Assembly (NCBI RefSeq): GCF_018882405.1
Contig: NZ_JACVOO010000016.1
Span: 1 to 51,859 of the forward strand
Direction: 5' to 3'
Length of the DNA stretch: 51,859 nucleotides
DNA from: Polynucleobacter sp. 31A-FELB
GTDB taxonomy: Bacteria; Pseudomonadota; Gammaproteobacteria; Burkholderiales; Burkholderiaceae
The translations under genes and the position numbers were made by a program. Each line of letters opens with the position of its first letter. Position 1 is the first letter of the stretch. Below are positions 24,071 to 32,507 of this stretch, one piece after another. The notes under the pieces were generated by a model. It searched no databases, was not told where the DNA came from, and saw only the letters and a program-made list of their open reading frames with translations.

Positions 24071-25204
24071 TTAAGCGATCTTAGTCCAAGCAGTCTTGCC
24101 AGCATACTTTTTAATCGCCGCCTCATCAAACTCAAAACCTAGTCCTGGGGTTTTGTGCAGAATCAAGTCGCCATTCTTGAAAGCAAGTTGCTTGTTAATC
24201 AATCTGCGGAAGTTCAAGACCTGATCATCCAAGAAAAATTCTACGAAGCGGGCATTTGGCGTTGCCGCCACCAAAGGTGCATGCAGATCATGCATCCAGT
24301 GTGGGCAAACAATCACACCCTTTAAATCGGCGTAAGCAGAAATACGGCGCCACTCGGTGATGCCGCCACACACAGCTGCATCAGACTGCAAAATAGCTGC
24401 CCCGCCAGCATCGATGAGCTCTCGGAAACGCCAGCGTCCAGCCTCCATCTCACCAGTAGCAACGTTGATTTTGGTTTGGCGCGCTAGGGCCGCATGCAGA
24501 TCAATGGCATCAGGTGAAAATGGTTCTTCAATCCAATAAGGGTTGTAAGCCTCAAAGCGACGAATGTATTCCAGAGCTGTCGGTAGATCACGCCAGGCAT
24601 TATTAGCATCCAAAGTCAGCAAAACATCCTCACCAATGGCCTTACGAGCAGCCTTAACACGCGCTTCTTCCTCTCTTGGGGAAAGGCGCCCTACTTTCAT
24701 TTTGACGGCCTTAAAGCCTTGTTTGACGTAGGACTCCATCTCCTTACCCAACTTGGCGGGAGTTTTACCATCTAGATAGTAGCCACCACTGGCATAAGCT
24801 GGGACGCGGTCGTCTACGACTGATCCCAAATAATGGTGAAGGGGCAATTTTGCGGTACGGGCATTTAAATCCCAAAGCGCCGTATCCAGAATGGAGATAC
24901 CGCGCATAACTGCACCAGCGCGCCCTTGCAAAATGGACTCGTTATACATATCCATCCACAGACCTTCACTGCGATGGCTATTTTGACCAATCAGTTTTGG
25001 GGCCAGCAATTGCTCTACTGCAATCTTGGCAATATCGCCGCCAGCACTACCCACATAGCAAAAGCCAATGCCCTCATTACCATCCTTACCGCGTACCTTG
25101 ACCAAGCAATAGTGGCGCTCTGAAACCGTCCGCGTAGAAAAGGAGGTGACCTTATCTAGAGGCACCGCTACAGCTGCAACTGATACTGACTCAATGATGG
25201 GCAT
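24071..25204 (-). CDS. Mandelate racemase/muconate lactonizing enzyme family (enolase superfamily)
   Basis: A 377-residue TIM-barrel enzyme of the enolase superfamily. It has the metal ligands Asp199 (TLDANNAW), Glu226 (WIEEPF) and Glu252 (ATGEMEAG), the base-type Lys168/Lys170 pair in VKMKVG, and the Asp275 and His302 dyad (QSDAAVCGG, CPHWMHD) of the mandelate-racemase subgroup. Such enzymes act as sugar-acid dehydratases or racemases. I choose the ATG at 25204, five bases from AGGAG; the longer frame begins at 25222. It faces the TRAP operon and probably acts on the transported acid. Confidence 0.88.
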   Translation of the reverse strand: MPIIESVSVAAVAVPLDKVTSFSTRTVSERHYCLVKVRGKDGNEGIGFCYVGSAGGDIAKIAVEQLLAPKLIGQNSHRSEGLWMDMYNESILQGRAGAVMRGISILDTALWDLNARTAKLPLHHYLGSVVDDRVPAYASGGYYLDGKTPAKLGKEMESYVKQGFKAVKMKVGRLSPREEEARVKAARKAIGEDVLLTLDANNAWRDLPTALEYIRRFEAYNPYWIEEPFSPDAIDLHAALARQTKINVATGEMEAGRWRFRELIDAGGAAILQSDAAVCGGITEWRRISAYADLKGVIVCPHWMHDLHAPLVAATPNARFVEFFLDDQVLNFRRLINKQLAFKNGDLILHKTPGLGFEFDEAAIKKYAGKTAWTKIA

Positions 25205-25322
25205 AGGAGCTCCTATATTCAAAAAATTATTGTAGCCACAATTAAGAATGTATGACGGCTCCCAAATAGGGAATAATGAGTCGCTTAAGAATTAACTTCA
25301 TCCACGATTATTTGGAGGCGTT

Positions 25323-26249
25323 ATGAGCAAAGTTGTTGTCATAGGCACAGGCACTATGGGGGTAGGCATCGCAGCCAGCTTTCTGGCCTATGGCGCCAAA
25401 ACAATTTTGCTAGGTAGGGATCTCAATAAGGCAAAGCTCAACCTTTCTAAGGTGGAGGCCTGCGCTGATACCATCAATCCCTCATGGCGAGATAGTGGCG
25501 CCCAACTCATTGCAGGCAGCATTGCAGATTGGTCTGATTGGCAAAATACCGATCTACTTATTGAAACCATTTCTGAGCGTCTTGATCTCAAAAAGGCGCT
25601 TTTTAGAGAGCTTGATCAGCGCGTGCCACCCAGCATTCCGATTGGCAGCAACAGTTCGGGCTTTCCTATTAGCGATATTGCACAAGGCCTCGCAACAAGC
25701 CATCGCATGTTCAACACCCACTACTTCATGCCCGCCCATATCGTTCCTTTGGTAGAGGTAGTACTGGGTGAAAATTCTGATCCACAGATGGCTGAAGAGA
25801 TTTGCAATCTGTATCGTAGCCATGGCAAAAAACCAGTCTTAGTCAAGCGAGATATTCCAGGATTTTTAGCCAACCGAATTCAGCATGCCTTGATGCGTGA
25901 GGCACTTTCCTTGGTGCAAGAAGGAATCGCCTCACCAGATGATGTCGATACTGCTGTGCGCTATAGCTTTGGCTTTCGTTACGCTGCAGTTGGCCCCATG
26001 ACTCAAAAGGAAATCTCTGGCTGGGAAGGTATGACACTAGCAGCGGAGGTGATCTATCCCTCTCTCTCGAATATCCAAGCGCCACCTGACTGCGTTATGG
26101 ATCTGGTCAATTCCGGAAAAACAGGCATGGCCAAAGGTGCCGGTTTTAGAGAGTGGTCATCAGAGGAAGCAGCTCAAATGAAGCAAGTCTATGAGACACG
26201 TCTTAAGGCAGCCTTTGAAGTGTTAAAAATAGCACCTGAATTGAATTAA
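25323..26249 (+). CDS. 3-hydroxyacyl-CoA dehydrogenase-like NAD-binding enzyme (copy B)
   Basis: A 308-residue paralogue of the 18937-17996 gene: Rossmann motif GTGTMG near residue 8-13, SNSSGFPISDIAQGL and HYFMPAHIVPLVEV in the same places. It lacks the multi-domain arrangement of fatty-acid enzymes and fits the single-domain hydroxy-acid type. GGAGG precedes the ATG. It is divergent from the enolase-superfamily gene across about 120 bases. Two copies bracketing the transport genes suggest related but distinct substrates. Confidence 0.85.
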   Translation: MSKVVVIGTGTMGVGIAASFLAYGAKTILLGRDLNKAKLNLSKVEACADTINPSWRDSGAQLIAGSIADWSDWQNTDLLIETISERLDLKKALFRELDQRVPPSIPIGSNSSGFPISDIAQGLATSHRMFNTHYFMPAHIVPLVEVVLGENSDPQMAEEICNLYRSHGKKPVLVKRDIPGFLANRIQHALMREALSLVQEGIASPDDVDTAVRYSFGFRYAAVGPMTQKEISGWEGMTLAAEVIYPSLSNIQAPPDCVMDLVNSGKTGMAKGAGFREWSSEEAAQMKQVYETRLKAAFEVLKIAPELN

Positions 26250-26281
26250 ATTGGGATTGCTGCGATACAGCACACCTCAAA

Positions 26282-27784
26282 ATGCTGCGATCTGCCACAA
26301 CAATATTGGATAATTGCTGGGTGAAGAAAAATGTCTGTGCGCGCCCCCTCTTTGTAAAAGGGGCAATCAATTTAATTGGATTTGCCTTAGTTGGCCTCAT
26401 TCAACTGCCGGGGATTGAACTCGTCTCTAGCGCTGTAGCGCAAACTACAAGCCAAACCAGCAAGGTCAGTAAGGCTCCGCAAGTTAAACAGAAGACCGTC
26501 GTACAAAGCAACAAGCAAGCTGGGCTCAAAGTCAAATCGGACTCGTCAAATCAATCCTCTAAAAGCATGAGCCTGAATCCGGAGCTGTTTAAGCGGATTG
26601 AGGGCGAGTACAGTAATGATGGTGGCTCGAATTTGGATTACCGCGTTCAACGTGGCTGCCTACGCCGCAGTTATAACGAAGAAAGTCTCCCAGCAAATCT
26701 AGGTCTGAATGATCGAAATTTCAATGATTTTTTTAGATCCCAAACCAAAGGCTTTTTTGATCGGATGCGCGGCGATTGCATTCCGTATGCACTAGCCCTA
26801 GGAAGTCGTAACCGCTTTGAATCACTCAGTATCATGAATGGCCCCATGCAGGATGCCAAGACAGAGATTTGGACTTTTACCCCTTCAGCAGCAGGCAGCT
26901 TCTTAATTCAACAAGATTATCTAAAAGACGAGTCGAAACGCTTTACAGAAATTCAACTACCATTACGCGATGTTTTATACGACCCCAAAAAGGTGGGCGA
27001 TAAATTGCCTGTGGAGCTCATTTGGGAATTGAACTCTGTCATCAAACAGATCTATCCCGAAGATAGCAGCGCCTTGGAAAGTACCAACAGCATTGTGCGC
27101 TTGATAGTGGACTTTGGCGATAAAGAGCGCTGGGCGCAAATATGGGCAGCTGAAATTATTGATCCAGCTTCAGGCGAAGTATTTTCTAGCGCATTTTGGG
27201 TGGAGAGAAGCGATATTCCTGGCGCCTTTTACACCGCCAGTGGCGAGTCTATTGAACGTACCTTCTGGACTAATCCCTTAAGTTATCGACGCATCTCGAG
27301 GGGCGTTGGAAGCGTGAGAGCATCCAGCAAAAAAGTTGCCCCATCTAAGAATGCCAATGCGGCAGTAGCAGCACCAAAGCAACGATATCGAACCCACATG
27401 GGGATTGATTACTCAGCACCGATTGGGACGCCAATCTTTAGCGTAGCGACAGGCAAGGTAGCGCATTTGGGCTATAGCGGCGCATTTGGCAATCTCATCA
27501 TCCTTGAGCACCCCGGAAACTATCGCACCTATTATGCTCATTTAAGTAACTACAACTCCGAGCTAGAAGTTGGGAATGAAGTGCGACGCGGTTTAGAGAT
27601 CGGCTATGTTGGATCAACCGGACGCTCTACCGGCCCTCACCTTCACTTTGAATTAAGAAAAGATGGTATCTACGTTGATCCATATGGCGCTAAAACAGAA
27701 TTAGATTTATGGAATATGCGCGATAGTGACAGCGGCTTACTTACCAGAGAAATTCTCTTGCTGGGCACACCTCCCAAGAATTAA
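26282..27784 (+). CDS. M23-family metallopeptidase (peptidoglycan hydrolase-like)
   Basis: A 500-residue exported protein with a hydrophobic segment at about 28-50, a Ser/Lys/Gln-rich linker, a middle domain of unknown type, and a C-terminal LytM/M23 domain (370-470). Zinc ligands appear intact: His372 and Asp376 (THMGID), His453 and His455 (GPHLHFE). It probably cleaves or senses peptidoglycan cross-links in the periplasm. The start is the first ATG of the frame; a shorter start within the first 30 residues is possible. Confidence 0.88.
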   Translation: MLRSATTILDNCWVKKNVCARPLFVKGAINLIGFALVGLIQLPGIELVSSAVAQTTSQTSKVSKAPQVKQKTVVQSNKQAGLKVKSDSSNQSSKSMSLNPELFKRIEGEYSNDGGSNLDYRVQRGCLRRSYNEESLPANLGLNDRNFNDFFRSQTKGFFDRMRGDCIPYALALGSRNRFESLSIMNGPMQDAKTEIWTFTPSAAGSFLIQQDYLKDESKRFTEIQLPLRDVLYDPKKVGDKLPVELIWELNSVIKQIYPEDSSALESTNSIVRLIVDFGDKERWAQIWAAEIIDPASGEVFSSAFWVERSDIPGAFYTASGESIERTFWTNPLSYRRISRGVGSVRASSKKVAPSKNANAAVAAPKQRYRTHMGIDYSAPIGTPIFSVATGKVAHLGYSGAFGNLIILEHPGNYRTYYAHLSNYNSELEVGNEVRRGLEIGYVGSTGRSTGPHLHFELRKDGIYVDPYGAKTELDLWNMRDSDSGLLTREILLLGTPPKN

Positions 27785-27811
27785 AAATCGCTTAATCAAT
27801 TCAGCAATATT

Positions 27812-27840
27812 AAAAGGGCCTATTAGGCCCCTTTAATTTT
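27812..27840. terminator. Terminator between M23 and universal stress genes
   Basis: AAAGGGGCC-type arms around TATT (AAAAGGGCC, GGCCCCTTT) form a stem with A/T-rich flanks. It lies between convergent genes and can serve both. Confidence 0.85.
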
Positions 27841-27854
27841 TACAGCGTCGTGTA

Positions 27855-28295
27855 TCAGCCAAGAACCAATACCGGTAACTTAGCATGCACAATCACTTCA
27901 TGCGTTTCGCTACCCAATAAAACACTCTTAATGCCAGTACGCTTATGTGAAGCCATCACGATCACATCTGCCTTGGCTTTCTTGGCACCCTCCAAAATAC
28001 CCTCAGATAAATTGCTATCTGCGATATGCAAGGTATTGACCTTAATGCCAGCGCCTAATGCAACAGCTGCTTTTTTAAAGATATCCTTAGCAAATGCCTC
28101 GCATACCTTCTTATGATCTTTTTGAGAAATGCCATAACCCATGGTGCTATCGGAATAAACCATCGGCGGCATTGGATCAGAAACATAAACCAAAGTCACG
28201 GCGGCTTTGTCAGCTTTAGCAAGCGCGGCAACCTTTTTTAAGGACTTTTTACTTACATCCGAACCATCAACCGGTACTAATAAGTGCTTGAACAT
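27855..28295 (-). CDS. Universal stress protein (UspA family)
   Basis: A 146-residue single Usp domain starting MFKHLLVPVDGSDVSKKSLK and ending with the ATP-binding-type GSETHEVIVHAKLPVLVLG. I choose the ATG at 28295, which has AGGAGT seven bases upstream; the frame is open further. Family members bind nucleotide and are induced by stress; the target is unknown. Confidence 0.92.
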   Translation of the reverse strand: MFKHLLVPVDGSDVSKKSLKKVAALAKADKAAVTLVYVSDPMPPMVYSDSTMGYGISQKDHKKVCEAFAKDIFKKAAVALGAGIKVNTLHIADSNLSEGILEGAKKAKADVIVMASHKRTGIKSVLLGSETHEVIVHAKLPVLVLG

Positions 28296-28383
28296 ATCGA
28301 CTCCTGTTAAATTAAACCCTAATGTCATTCATTCCATCATAATCCTTATTATTCATCTGTAAAAGCATAAAAGGGGCACTGAA

Positions 28384-28785
28384 TTGCTCAAGTATTTAGC
28401 GGTCTATTTTTCATTTTTACTATCATTAGTCGTCATTGATTTGATTTGGCTGCTCGGTATTGCCAAGAATCTCTACCGCGACGACATGGGCTCGCTGATG
28501 GCTAGCGAACCCAAATTACTGGCTGGCCTCGGTTTTTATCTTCTATATGCGCTTGGTGCATCCATTTTTGTCATACTCCCAGCAATTTCTAAGCAGTCTT
28601 TAATATATGCAGTGCAATATGGTGCCCTATTTGGTTTCTTTTGCTACATGACTTACGACTTAACCAACCTCGCAGTCATTCGTGACTTTCCCATTCGATT
28701 GGCATTTATTGATATCGCCTGGGGTTCCGCAGTGACAGCACTTTCCGCTACTGTTGCCTACTGGGTTGGTAGTCGCATAGCCTGA
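28384..28785 (+). CDS. DUF2177 family membrane protein
   Basis: A 133-residue protein with four predicted helices and the DUF2177 features: VVIDLIWLLGIAKNLYRDDM at 20-39 and YMTYDLTNLAVIRDFP later. The frame starts with TTG at 28384 preceded by AGGGG. Function is unknown. The SulP transporter follows 13 bases later on the same strand. Confidence 0.85.
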   Translation: MLKYLAVYFSFLLSLVVIDLIWLLGIAKNLYRDDMGSLMASEPKLLAGLGFYLLYALGASIFVILPAISKQSLIYAVQYGALFGFFCYMTYDLTNLAVIRDFPIRLAFIDIAWGSAVTALSATVAYWVGSRIA

Positions 28786-28798
28786 AGTCTTTTTCCAA

Positions 28799-30439
28799 AT
28801 GAATCTCTTTCACCCGAAACTACTCGATTCTTTTAAAGGCTATAACGGAGCACTGCTCAGTAAAGATATATTGGCAGGCATTACGGTTGGAGTAGTTGCA
28901 CTGCCATTGGCAATGGCATTTGCGATTGCCAGCGGACTTAAACCTGAAGCGGGTCTCTTTACAGCAATCATTGCTGGTGGCCTGATTTCAATACTAGGTG
29001 GTAGTCGCGTTCAAATTGGTGGTCCAGCCGGCGCCTTCATTGTGATTGTGTACGGCATTGTTGAGCACTATGGCCTTGCAAATTTACTGCTGGCGACTGC
29101 CATGTCTGGAGTATTTTTATTTCTGATGGGACTCTTTCGGCTAGGCACTTTAATTCGCTTTATTCCAGTCGCCGTCATTATTGGATTTACCAATGGAATC
29201 GCCGTACTAATTGGTTTATCTCAAGTGAAAGAATTTTTTGGCCTGCAAATCACCAAGATGCCTGCTGAATTTTTTCAGGCAATTCAAACTTTATATGCAG
29301 CTGCTGATACTGTGAATCCTAATGCTCTCATGCTATCGATGGGAAGCCTTGCTCTGTTAATCTCTTGGCGGGCATTTCAAAAGCATCTGGGTTACCTAAG
29401 CCACATTCCAGGAACAGTCATTGCGATGGCTGCGGCCACCATAGTTACTAGCGTGTTTAATCTTCCCATCGATACGATAGGTAGTCGTTTTGGTGGCATA
29501 CCCTCTGGACTACCAAGCTTTGAATGGATTCCAATCAGCTGGGGTACCGCACAATTTGTGATCGTACCGGCAATTACTCTCGCCCTGCTTGGTGCGATTG
29601 AATCGCTACTATGCGCACGGATTGCCGATGGACTCATCCACGATCGCCATGAGTCGAATCAAGAGCTCATGGCTCAAGGTATCGCCAATGTAGTTAGTCC
29701 ATTTTTTGGCGGCATGCCAGCAACAGGAACCATTGCAAGAACAGTTACCAATATACAGAGTGGTGCAAGTACTCCGATTGCTGGGATCGTTCACTCGATC
29801 ACATTACTCGTGATTATTTTGTTTGGCGCCCCACTGGCTAAAGATATTCCATTGGCCAGCCTAGCTGCCATCCTGATGTTTGTTGCTTGGAATATGGGTG
29901 AGTGGAGAAAATTTGCTGACCTTAAACAATTTCGTCTACCGTATCGCCTAACCATGTTGAGCGTCTTTTTTCTGACAATCATTCTGGATCTCACCGTTGC
30001 AATCCAAGTAGGTTTGCTCCTAGCGTTTATTACTTTTATCTATCGTATCTCCAGCTTATCTCGCTATGAATCAGCAAGTGCTAGCGACTTTCCAGAGCTG
30101 GAGCAACACCGAGGAAATATTGCTGCGTTCAGAATTTACGGTGCCATCTTTTTTGGTGCAGTAAAAATTCTAGAACGCATCGAAAATGAATTACCTTCAA
30201 AAGTATTGGTACTTGATCTTAAAAATGTTATTTACATCGATGTTTCAGGCATGGATGCCCTGCTTGAGCTTGAAGAGGTTTGCAAAAATCGCGGCATTAA
30301 GCTCATAGTTTGCGGCCTAGCGCATCAACCCAATGAGATGGCGGTACGTGGAGGCCTGCTGGAGCGACTCCCTGCTGATTGCATTTACCCAGATCTATAT
30401 CACGGTGTAGCGGCAGCCGCAAGTCAGAAGACTAGCTAA
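28799..30439 (+). CDS. SulP-family anion transporter with STAS domain
   Basis: A 546-residue protein: membrane part about 20-425 with the SulP signature (AGITVGVVALPLAMAFAIAS) and a C-terminal STAS domain (about 435-540, LKNVIYIDVSGMDALLELEE). The family moves sulfate, bicarbonate or dicarboxylates; the specificity is not readable. The end overlaps the convergent SafE-like gene by eight bases. Confidence 0.92.
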   Translation: MNLFHPKLLDSFKGYNGALLSKDILAGITVGVVALPLAMAFAIASGLKPEAGLFTAIIAGGLISILGGSRVQIGGPAGAFIVIVYGIVEHYGLANLLLATAMSGVFLFLMGLFRLGTLIRFIPVAVIIGFTNGIAVLIGLSQVKEFFGLQITKMPAEFFQAIQTLYAAADTVNPNALMLSMGSLALLISWRAFQKHLGYLSHIPGTVIAMAAATIVTSVFNLPIDTIGSRFGGIPSGLPSFEWIPISWGTAQFVIVPAITLALLGAIESLLCARIADGLIHDRHESNQELMAQGIANVVSPFFGGMPATGTIARTVTNIQSGASTPIAGIVHSITLLVIILFGAPLAKDIPLASLAAILMFVAWNMGEWRKFADLKQFRLPYRLTMLSVFFLTIILDLTVAIQVGLLLAFITFIYRISSLSRYESASASDFPELEQHRGNIAAFRIYGAIFFGAVKILERIENELPSKVLVLDLKNVIYIDVSGMDALLELEEVCKNRGIKLIVCGLAHQPNEMAVRGGLLERLPADCIYPDLYHGVAAAASQKTS

Positions 30440-31163
30440 TACAGAAGCCGCCTTTTAACAAAGCTTCCGGCAAATACCAAGCGCGATAGAGACCAAATAA
30501 TCCTGCCGATATCAAAAGGCCAGCGGCAATATATCTCACCCAAATGTATTGTCCAAATTGAGTTAACACTGCCGAAAATTTAGAGATCAGCAAGAGGTTG
30601 GGCAAAGTACCCAAACCAAATGCCAGCATCAAAGCCGCCCCAGTTAGAACATCCCCCGACAAAAAAGCCAGTGGCAAAACGCTGTAAACCAAACCACAAG
30701 GAACCAAGCCCCACACCATTCCACTAAACCAGCGAGATGAGCGACCCGTAAAACTTCCTAAGTATTTGGCCCAATATTTAGCCATACGGGCACCAAGCCA
30801 CTTACCGATCAATAGAGGATTGTTGGATCGCTGCCGCAAAAGACGCGCCCCCATAAGCAGCAAAATTAAAGATGTAAAAGCAAATAAGGGTCGTTGAATA
30901 GGCACCATGTTTTGCTGCCAAAGAACCGCACCAGCCCAAGCCGCCGCAGCGCCGAGCAGAACATAGGTCATCAAACGCCCTAAGTGCATGATGAGCTGAA
31001 GATAAAACAACTCAGACTTACTTTGCAAGGGGGCGTAGGCCATCTCTTGGGCGCCACCTTGACGCTCAATTGCCGCTGCGATACCACCACACATTAGGGC
31101 ACAGTGCCACCCACTGACAAGAGCACCCAAGAATACGGCCAACAAAAGACTGGTGGTCAGCAT
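30432..31163 (-). CDS. SafE/UreH-like membrane protein (sulfite exporter family)
   Basis: A 243-residue protein with six or so helices, starting with FLGALVSGWHCALMCGGIAA. The WHC...MCGG motif is typical of the UreH_2/SafE-like family often placed with cbb3 oxidase genes. The cysteine pair may bind copper or another metal, consistent with oxidase assembly. It is divergent from fnr by about 80 bases. The family name 'sulfite exporter' should not be taken as function. Confidence 0.8.
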   Translation of the reverse strand: MLTTSLLLAVFLGALVSGWHCALMCGGIAAAIERQGGAQEMAYAPLQSKSELFYLQLIMHLGRLMTYVLLGAAAAWAGAVLWQQNMVPIQRPLFAFTSLILLLMGARLLRQRSNNPLLIGKWLGARMAKYWAKYLGSFTGRSSRWFSGMVWGLVPCGLVYSVLPLAFLSGDVLTGAALMLAFGLGTLPNLLLISKFSAVLTQFGQYIWVRYIAAGLLISAGLFGLYRAWYLPEALLKGGFCIS

Positions 31164-31244
31164 TTAGACACCCAGCACCGCGAGTAAATATTAAAATTGC
31201 GCATTATCCGAGTAGAATAAACTCATCTGACATCTTGATCTAAT

Positions 31245-32003
31245 ATGAATTACACCAGCTCTGATGCCCCAAGTAGCAAATGCTCGGTATGCGTACTGGG
31301 TCAGTTTTGCTTGCCAGTAGGGATCAGCTCAAGTGATATCGCCAAGATTGATACCCTCGTAAAAGAGCGAGTCCACTTGCAAAAGGGTGAAAGCCTCTAC
31401 CGTCATGGTGATCCGCTGTCTGCGGTTTATAGCGTTCGCTTTGGCACCCTCAAGACTGAGTATGGCCTTGAGGATGGGCGTCAACAAGTCATTGGGTTCC
31501 ATCTTCCTGGGGAAATCTTAGGGCTTGATGGCATTGGTGAAGGCAGCTATCAGTCCGAGGCAATCGCCCTTGAAGAGAGTGAAGTCTGCATTATTCGCTA
31601 TGAAGCATTTGAGGATTTGGCGCGACAAATTCCAGTTCTGCAAAAGCAGTTCCACCGCATTCTGAGCCGCGAACTCACGCAAGACCAACGTCACCTACTC
31701 TCATTGGGTAGTTTGCGCGCAGAAGAGCGTTTAGCGGCCTTCCTGCTGAATTTATCCCAACGTCTAGCTGCGCGTGGTTATCAAAACAATGAATTTGATT
31801 TACGCATGAGCCGTGTTGAAATTGGTAGTTACTTAGGCATTCAGATTGAGACCGTAAGCCGCATGCTTTCGCGCTTTGCTGAATCAGGATTGATTCAGAT
31901 TAAACAGCGCCATATCAAACTAATTGATATGGATGGGCTTTATGAATTAGCCAGCATCCCCAATCCAGACCGTGCAGTTCAAATTAAGCCGATAAGCGCT
32001 TAA
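31245..32003 (+). CDS. fnr: Oxygen-sensing transcription regulator Fnr
   Basis: A 252-residue CRP/FNR regulator with the cluster ligands Cys13, Cys16, Cys22 and Cys115, matching the [4Fe-4S] set of E. coli FNR. The cyclic-nucleotide-type domain spans about 30-150 and the DNA-recognition helix contains IETVSRMLSRF at 201-211, close to the FNR signature ETISR. It is predicted to bind TTGAT-N4-ATCAA sites at low oxygen, including the one before ccoN. It sits next to the cco genes but on the opposite strand. Confidence 0.93.
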   Translation: MNYTSSDAPSSKCSVCVLGQFCLPVGISSSDIAKIDTLVKERVHLQKGESLYRHGDPLSAVYSVRFGTLKTEYGLEDGRQQVIGFHLPGEILGLDGIGEGSYQSEAIALEESEVCIIRYEAFEDLARQIPVLQKQFHRILSRELTQDQRHLLSLGSLRAEERLAAFLLNLSQRLAARGYQNNEFDLRMSRVEIGSYLGIQIETVSRMLSRFAESGLIQIKQRHIKLIDMDGLYELASIPNPDRAVQIKPISA

Positions 32004-32016
32004 GCACTACCGCGCT

Positions 32017-32277
32017 TTAAATCAAGCCGCGATCGGGGCCTTTACTGCCATTCTCATCAATACCAGGCAGAATGTAAGCAGTTAAAGCGCTCGAGAAAGA
32101 GCAAAAGATCCAGATAACAAAAAATCCAATGGTGTAAATTCCTTCATCGGAAATGTTTGGGTGATAGCCAAAAAACAATAGCTCGGAAGGATGCACGATG
32201 CTAAAGAGCAAACCTTCGGCCAGAATAGAAACCAAAAACGATGGCCACATAATCCAAATGAATAAGCGGTACTTCAT
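32017..32277 (-). CDS. Small membrane protein at the end of the cco cluster
   Basis: An 86-residue protein with two hydrophobic segments (about 5-25 and 45-70). Its ATG overlaps the FixH-like stop (ATGA), so translation is coupled to the cluster. I do not recognise a family. Position suggests an assembly or accessory factor for cbb3 oxidase. Confidence 0.75.
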   Translation of the reverse strand: MKYRLFIWIMWPSFLVSILAEGLLFSIVHPSELLFFGYHPNISDEGIYTIGFFVIWIFCSFSSALTAYILPGIDENGSKGPDRGLI

Positions 32278-32477
32278 TTGCGATCCTGCTCTACCTTGAG
32301 CTGCTCAACCTTGAGTCCACGCTTCACCACGCCATCGCGAACTGGCTTATCCGAATACAGATTAACGGCCAAATAAATAGTAATCACGCAACCTATCGCC
32401 GCAACTGCTGGGCCACTAATTAACAGCCATGGCCAAAGCTGCTTAAACCAGGGCTTATTTGTTTCGTGTTGTGACAT
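32274..32477 (-). CDS. ccoH: FixH/CcoH-like protein, short form
   Basis: A 67-residue protein beginning MSQHETNKPWFKQLWPWLLI, with one membrane helix and a short periplasmic tail. The N-terminal pattern fits FixH (CcoH), an assembly factor for cbb3 oxidase, but most of the periplasmic domain is absent. I choose the ATG at 32477, six bases after AGAGG. The gene follows ccoG by 30 bases. Confidence 0.7.
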   Translation of the reverse strand: MSQHETNKPWFKQLWPWLLISGPAVAAIGCVITIYLAVNLYSDKPVRDGVVKRGLKVEQLKVEQDRK

Positions 32478-32507
32478 ATTCATCCTCTCCATCTTTCGCT
32501 ATACAGC

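Noticed and set aside
31164..31244. FNR site in front of fnr
   Set aside because: TTGATCTAATATGA near the start codon matches only one half-site, and overlaps the ATG.
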